From: CALCHA01 sp035548175
GTDB taxonomy: Bacteria; Planctomycetota; Phycisphaerae; WQYP01
Length of the DNA: 64,000 nucleotides
NCBI GenBank assembly: GCA_035548175.1
Contig: DASZTO010000096.1
Coordinates: 28,208 to 92,207, forward strand
Reading direction: 5' to 3'
Made by a program: the position numbers and the translations under genes. Below are positions 61,680 to 64,000 of the stretch, piece by piece. The first letter of the stretch is position 1, and every line of letters starts with the position of its first letter. The notes under the pieces are model-generated. The model ran no database searches. It was not told where the DNA came from and was given only the letters and a program-made list of their open reading frames with translations.

Positions 61680-63872
61680 ATGCTCAACCGCCGGCTCGTC
61701 GTCCTCTTCTGCGTCATCGTCGCCGCCTTCCTCGCGCTCTCCCTCCGCCTCGGCCACATGCAGGTCTCCCAGGCCGACCAATGGCGCAGCGAACTCGACA
61801 CCTTCGTCCACCGCGCCAGCCTCATCGAAACCTCCCGCGGCACCATTTACGACCGCCAGGGCGTCGCCATCGCCCGCGATGTCCCCTGCTACGACCTCGC
61901 CATCGACTACCGCGCCATCGCCATGGACGACGCCTGGATCAAGGCCGTCGCCCAGAAACGCCTCGCCGCTGAAAAAGTCACCGGCCGCGACGCCCGCGCC
62001 AGACGCCTCGCCGAACTCCAGGATCAGATCGCCGACCAGATCGACGCCGAGCCCGCCGCCATCGCCAGGGTCTGCCGCCTCACCACCGAAGACGTCCTCG
62101 CCCGCTACAACGAAATCCGTGAAAAAATCGCCACCCTCAAGCAGAACCTCTGGTCGCATCCCTACGTCAAAGGCAACGGCAACGACGACGATCAGCCCAC
62201 CGTCAACACCGACATGGTCCTCAAGGAAGAAGTCAGCCCCCACACCATCGTCCCCAACATCCCAGACGATGTTTCCTTCTACTTCAAACGCAACATCGAT
62301 CAATACCCCGGCCTCACGATCATCGATTCCCGCCGCCGCGAATACCGCTTCAACGATGTCGCCTGCCAGGTCATCGGCACGCTCCGCAACGTCGACGCCG
62401 ACGCCTTCAAAAAAGACCCCTTCGACATGCCCGCCGTCGCCGGCGCCGCCGATGGTTCCATCCACGGCGGAAACCTCCACGGCTATCTCCCCGGAGACCT
62501 CATGGGCGAAAGCGGCATCGAAAAACTCAAGGAAGATGTCCTCCGCGGCGACCGCGGCGTCAAGGTCAAGGACATCGCCGCCGATTCCGCCACCCCCGAC
62601 GCCGAACGCCGCATCGACCCCACGCCCGGCGGCAACGTCCAGCTCACCCTCGACATCGGGCTTCAGGCCGATATCCAGAACGCCATCCGCGAGAAGCACC
62701 TCCTCCGCGGCGAAGACGGCAAAGACCACTTCGCCGCGCTCGTCGTCATGAGCCTTGACGGCCAGGTACTCACACTCTGGTCCTCCGAAACCTACAACCT
62801 CAACCAGATCGACTCCCTCCGCGGAACCCTCATCAGGGACGATTACCGCCGGCCCCTCACCAACCGCGCCCTCCAGGGCTACACCCCCGGCTCCACCGTC
62901 AAACCCCTCGTCGCCTCCGCCGCCCTCAGCGAAAATGTCATCACCCCCGCCACCACCGTCGTCTGCAACGGCTACCTCTTCCCCGGAAAACCCAACATCT
63001 TCCGCTGCGCCATCTACGAGGAAACCCACGGCGCCCAGACCCACGGCCCGCTCCAGGTCGTCGACGCCCTCGCCGAATCCTGCAACATCTTCTTCTACAC
63101 CGTCGGCCGCGACATGGGCATGGACCGCATGGTCCAATGGTTCGACGCCTACGGCCTCGGTCGCGACTCGGGCTTCGAGCTCCCCGAGCAAAACGGCAGC
63201 ATCCCCGACCTCCACGCCCAGCGCGACCCCGATGCCGCCCTCATGGAATCCACCCAGATGGGCATTGGCCAGGGGCCCATCACCGTCACTCCCATCCAGA
63301 TGGCCGCCGCCTACGCCACCCTCCTTCAGGCCGGTCAGCCCGTCCGGCCACACATCATCGCCGAAGACACCGGCGGCCTCCCGCCGCGCCGCATCAACCT
63401 CGCCCCCGAAACCCTCGCCCTCGTCCGCCAGGGAATGGATCGCGTCGTCGCCTCCCCAGAAGGCACCGCCTACAAACCTTTCAAAGGCATCAAGCTCCCC
63501 ATCGCCGGTAAAACCGGCAGCGCCACCGCCTGGGGTCCCGTCTACGACGACAACGGAAACCCCGTCTGGGACACCTCCCACCCCGAAAAAAATCCCGACG
63601 GCTCCCCCAAAATCGGTCCCGACGGCCAACCCCTCTATCATCAGGCCACCGCCGAAGGCACCCACGCCTGGTTCGTCGGCTACGCCCCCGCCGGCAAGCC
63701 CCAGTACATCGTCGTCGCCATGATGGAATTCGGCGGCTACGGCGGTTCCTGGGCCGCCCCCATGGCCCGCGAAGCCTTCCTCCAGCTCGAACGCCACAAC
63801 TACCTCCCCGCCCTCGATGTCCCCCCACCCGACCCCCAAGCCCCCCCAAACGCCGTAGGCTCCGCCCGATAA
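61680..63872 (+). CDS. Penicillin-binding protein 2 (peptidoglycan D,D-transpeptidase)
   Basis: The 730-residue protein has one N-terminal membrane helix (about residues 5-23), a dimerisation/pedestal region starting RGTIYDRQGVAIARD, and a transpeptidase domain. The active-site triads are complete: S405-TV-K408 in GSTVKPL, S467-CN and K611-TG in GKTGSATAW. These enzymes cross-link peptidoglycan during elongation; the architecture fits the class B MrdA/PBP2 group. No strong ribosome site precedes the ATG. Its shape partners mreB/C/D or rodA are not in the window. Confidence 0.92.
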   Translation: MLNRRLVVLFCVIVAAFLALSLRLGHMQVSQADQWRSELDTFVHRASLIETSRGTIYDRQGVAIARDVPCYDLAIDYRAIAMDDAWIKAVAQKRLAAEKVTGRDARARRLAELQDQIADQIDAEPAAIARVCRLTTEDVLARYNEIREKIATLKQNLWSHPYVKGNGNDDDQPTVNTDMVLKEEVSPHTIVPNIPDDVSFYFKRNIDQYPGLTIIDSRRREYRFNDVACQVIGTLRNVDADAFKKDPFDMPAVAGAADGSIHGGNLHGYLPGDLMGESGIEKLKEDVLRGDRGVKVKDIAADSATPDAERRIDPTPGGNVQLTLDIGLQADIQNAIREKHLLRGEDGKDHFAALVVMSLDGQVLTLWSSETYNLNQIDSLRGTLIRDDYRRPLTNRALQGYTPGSTVKPLVASAALSENVITPATTVVCNGYLFPGKPNIFRCAIYEETHGAQTHGPLQVVDALAESCNIFFYTVGRDMGMDRMVQWFDAYGLGRDSGFELPEQNGSIPDLHAQRDPDAALMESTQMGIGQGPITVTPIQMAAAYATLLQAGQPVRPHIIAEDTGGLPPRRINLAPETLALVRQGMDRVVASPEGTAYKPFKGIKLPIAGKTGSATAWGPVYDDNGNPVWDTSHPEKNPDGSPKIGPDGQPLYHQATAEGTHAWFVGYAPAGKPQYIVVAMMEFGGYGGSWAAPMAREAFLQLERHNYLPALDVPPPDPQAPPNAVGSAR

Positions 63873-63875
63873 GCT

Positions 63876-64000
63876 AACGACTACTGACTACTGACTACTG
63901 ACTACTGACTACTGACTACTGACTACTGACTACTGACTACTGACTACTGACTACTGACTACTGACTACTGACTACTGACTACTGACTACTGACTACTGAC
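63876..64000 (+). repeat. Perfect tandem heptamer array, CTGACTA type, truncated by the window edge
   Basis: From about 63879 to the end the sequence is an uninterrupted run of ACTACTG/CTGACTA, about 17 copies of 7 bp, beginning four bases after the penicillin-binding protein gene. It is the complement of the GTCAGTA unit seen in the ribosomal spacers and is the longest, least diverged tract. It continues beyond the window. Confidence 0.95.

Noticed and set aside
61617..63839. A 740-codon open frame on the minus strand
   Set aside because: It is the exact shadow of the penicillin-binding protein 2 gene; its translation is Gly/Val/Asp-rich low complexity typical of antisense frames in high-G+C DNA, and the plus-strand frame has all active-site motifs.
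63876..64000. Possible CRISPR array
   Set aside because: The repeat unit is 7 bp with no spacers, and no cas genes are present.

Overview
The window is high-G+C bacterial chromosome. It most resembles Planctomycetota, probably class Phycisphaerae. The pointers are an S10-spc-alpha ribosomal cluster lacking several usual members, a secreted protein with a PLPSAxW-type PEP-CTERM-like tail, HDOD and receiver signalling proteins, and a peptidoglycan gene set (alanine racemase, penicillin-binding protein 2, WecA/MraY-family transferase). The lineage is an inference from gene content and style; no rRNA or tRNA gene was found.

Layout. 0-6.3 kb: a minus-strand HEAT-repeat protein coupled to a small membrane protein, then a sugar aminotransferase, a sugar isomerase/epimerase-like TIM barrel, a tiny membrane protein and an RluA-type pseudouridine synthase. 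6.4-7.2 kb: the PEP-CTERM-like secreted protein. 7.2-24.5 kb: a long leader, then rplC-D-W-B-rpsS-rplV-rpsC-rplP-rpmC-rpsQ-rplN-X-E-rpsN-rpsH-rplF-rplR-rpsE-rplO-secY-adk-map-infA-rpmJ-rpsM-rpsK-rpoA-rplQ. rpsJ, rpmD and rpsD are missing from their usual places. 24.5-31 kb: a DksA-type zinc finger protein, pgk, rpe, fabI, a Sua5-type threonylcarbamoyl-AMP synthase, alr and a 2-hydroxyacid dehydrogenase. 31-38.6 kb (minus strand): mnmG, polA, a secreted dienelactone hydrolase and trpE. 39.2-43.8 kb: a three-gene signalling cluster (BldC-like HTH-receiver; HDOD-GAF-histidine kinase; degenerate receiver-GAF). 44-47.1 kb: a WecA/MraY-family transferase and folC. 47.3-50.3 kb: a low-G+C restriction-modification cassette (C5 methyltransferase, Eco29kI-like GIY-YIG nuclease, Vsr) lying between the N- and C-terminal remnants of a type IIG restriction gene. 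50.8-57.2 kb: a lipoprotein, a small unknown protein, a Xer recombinase, a LOG-family protein, an MFS transporter, a DUF433/DUF5615 toxin-antitoxin pair and a PAP2 phosphatase. 57.4-64 kb: rpsB, trpS, a FIST protein, a CYTH protein and penicillin-binding protein 2.

The two strongest signals outside ordinary genes are these. First, a degenerate heptamer (GWCRGWR) forms short tandem tracts in most spacers of the ribosomal cluster and a roughly 17-copy array running off the right edge. Second, a complete Eco29kI-like R-M/Vsr cassette has replaced the middle of an older type IIG R-M gene. Two further dispersed intergenic repeat families (a 42-bp TTTCGTG element and a 22-bp palindromic element) are also visible.
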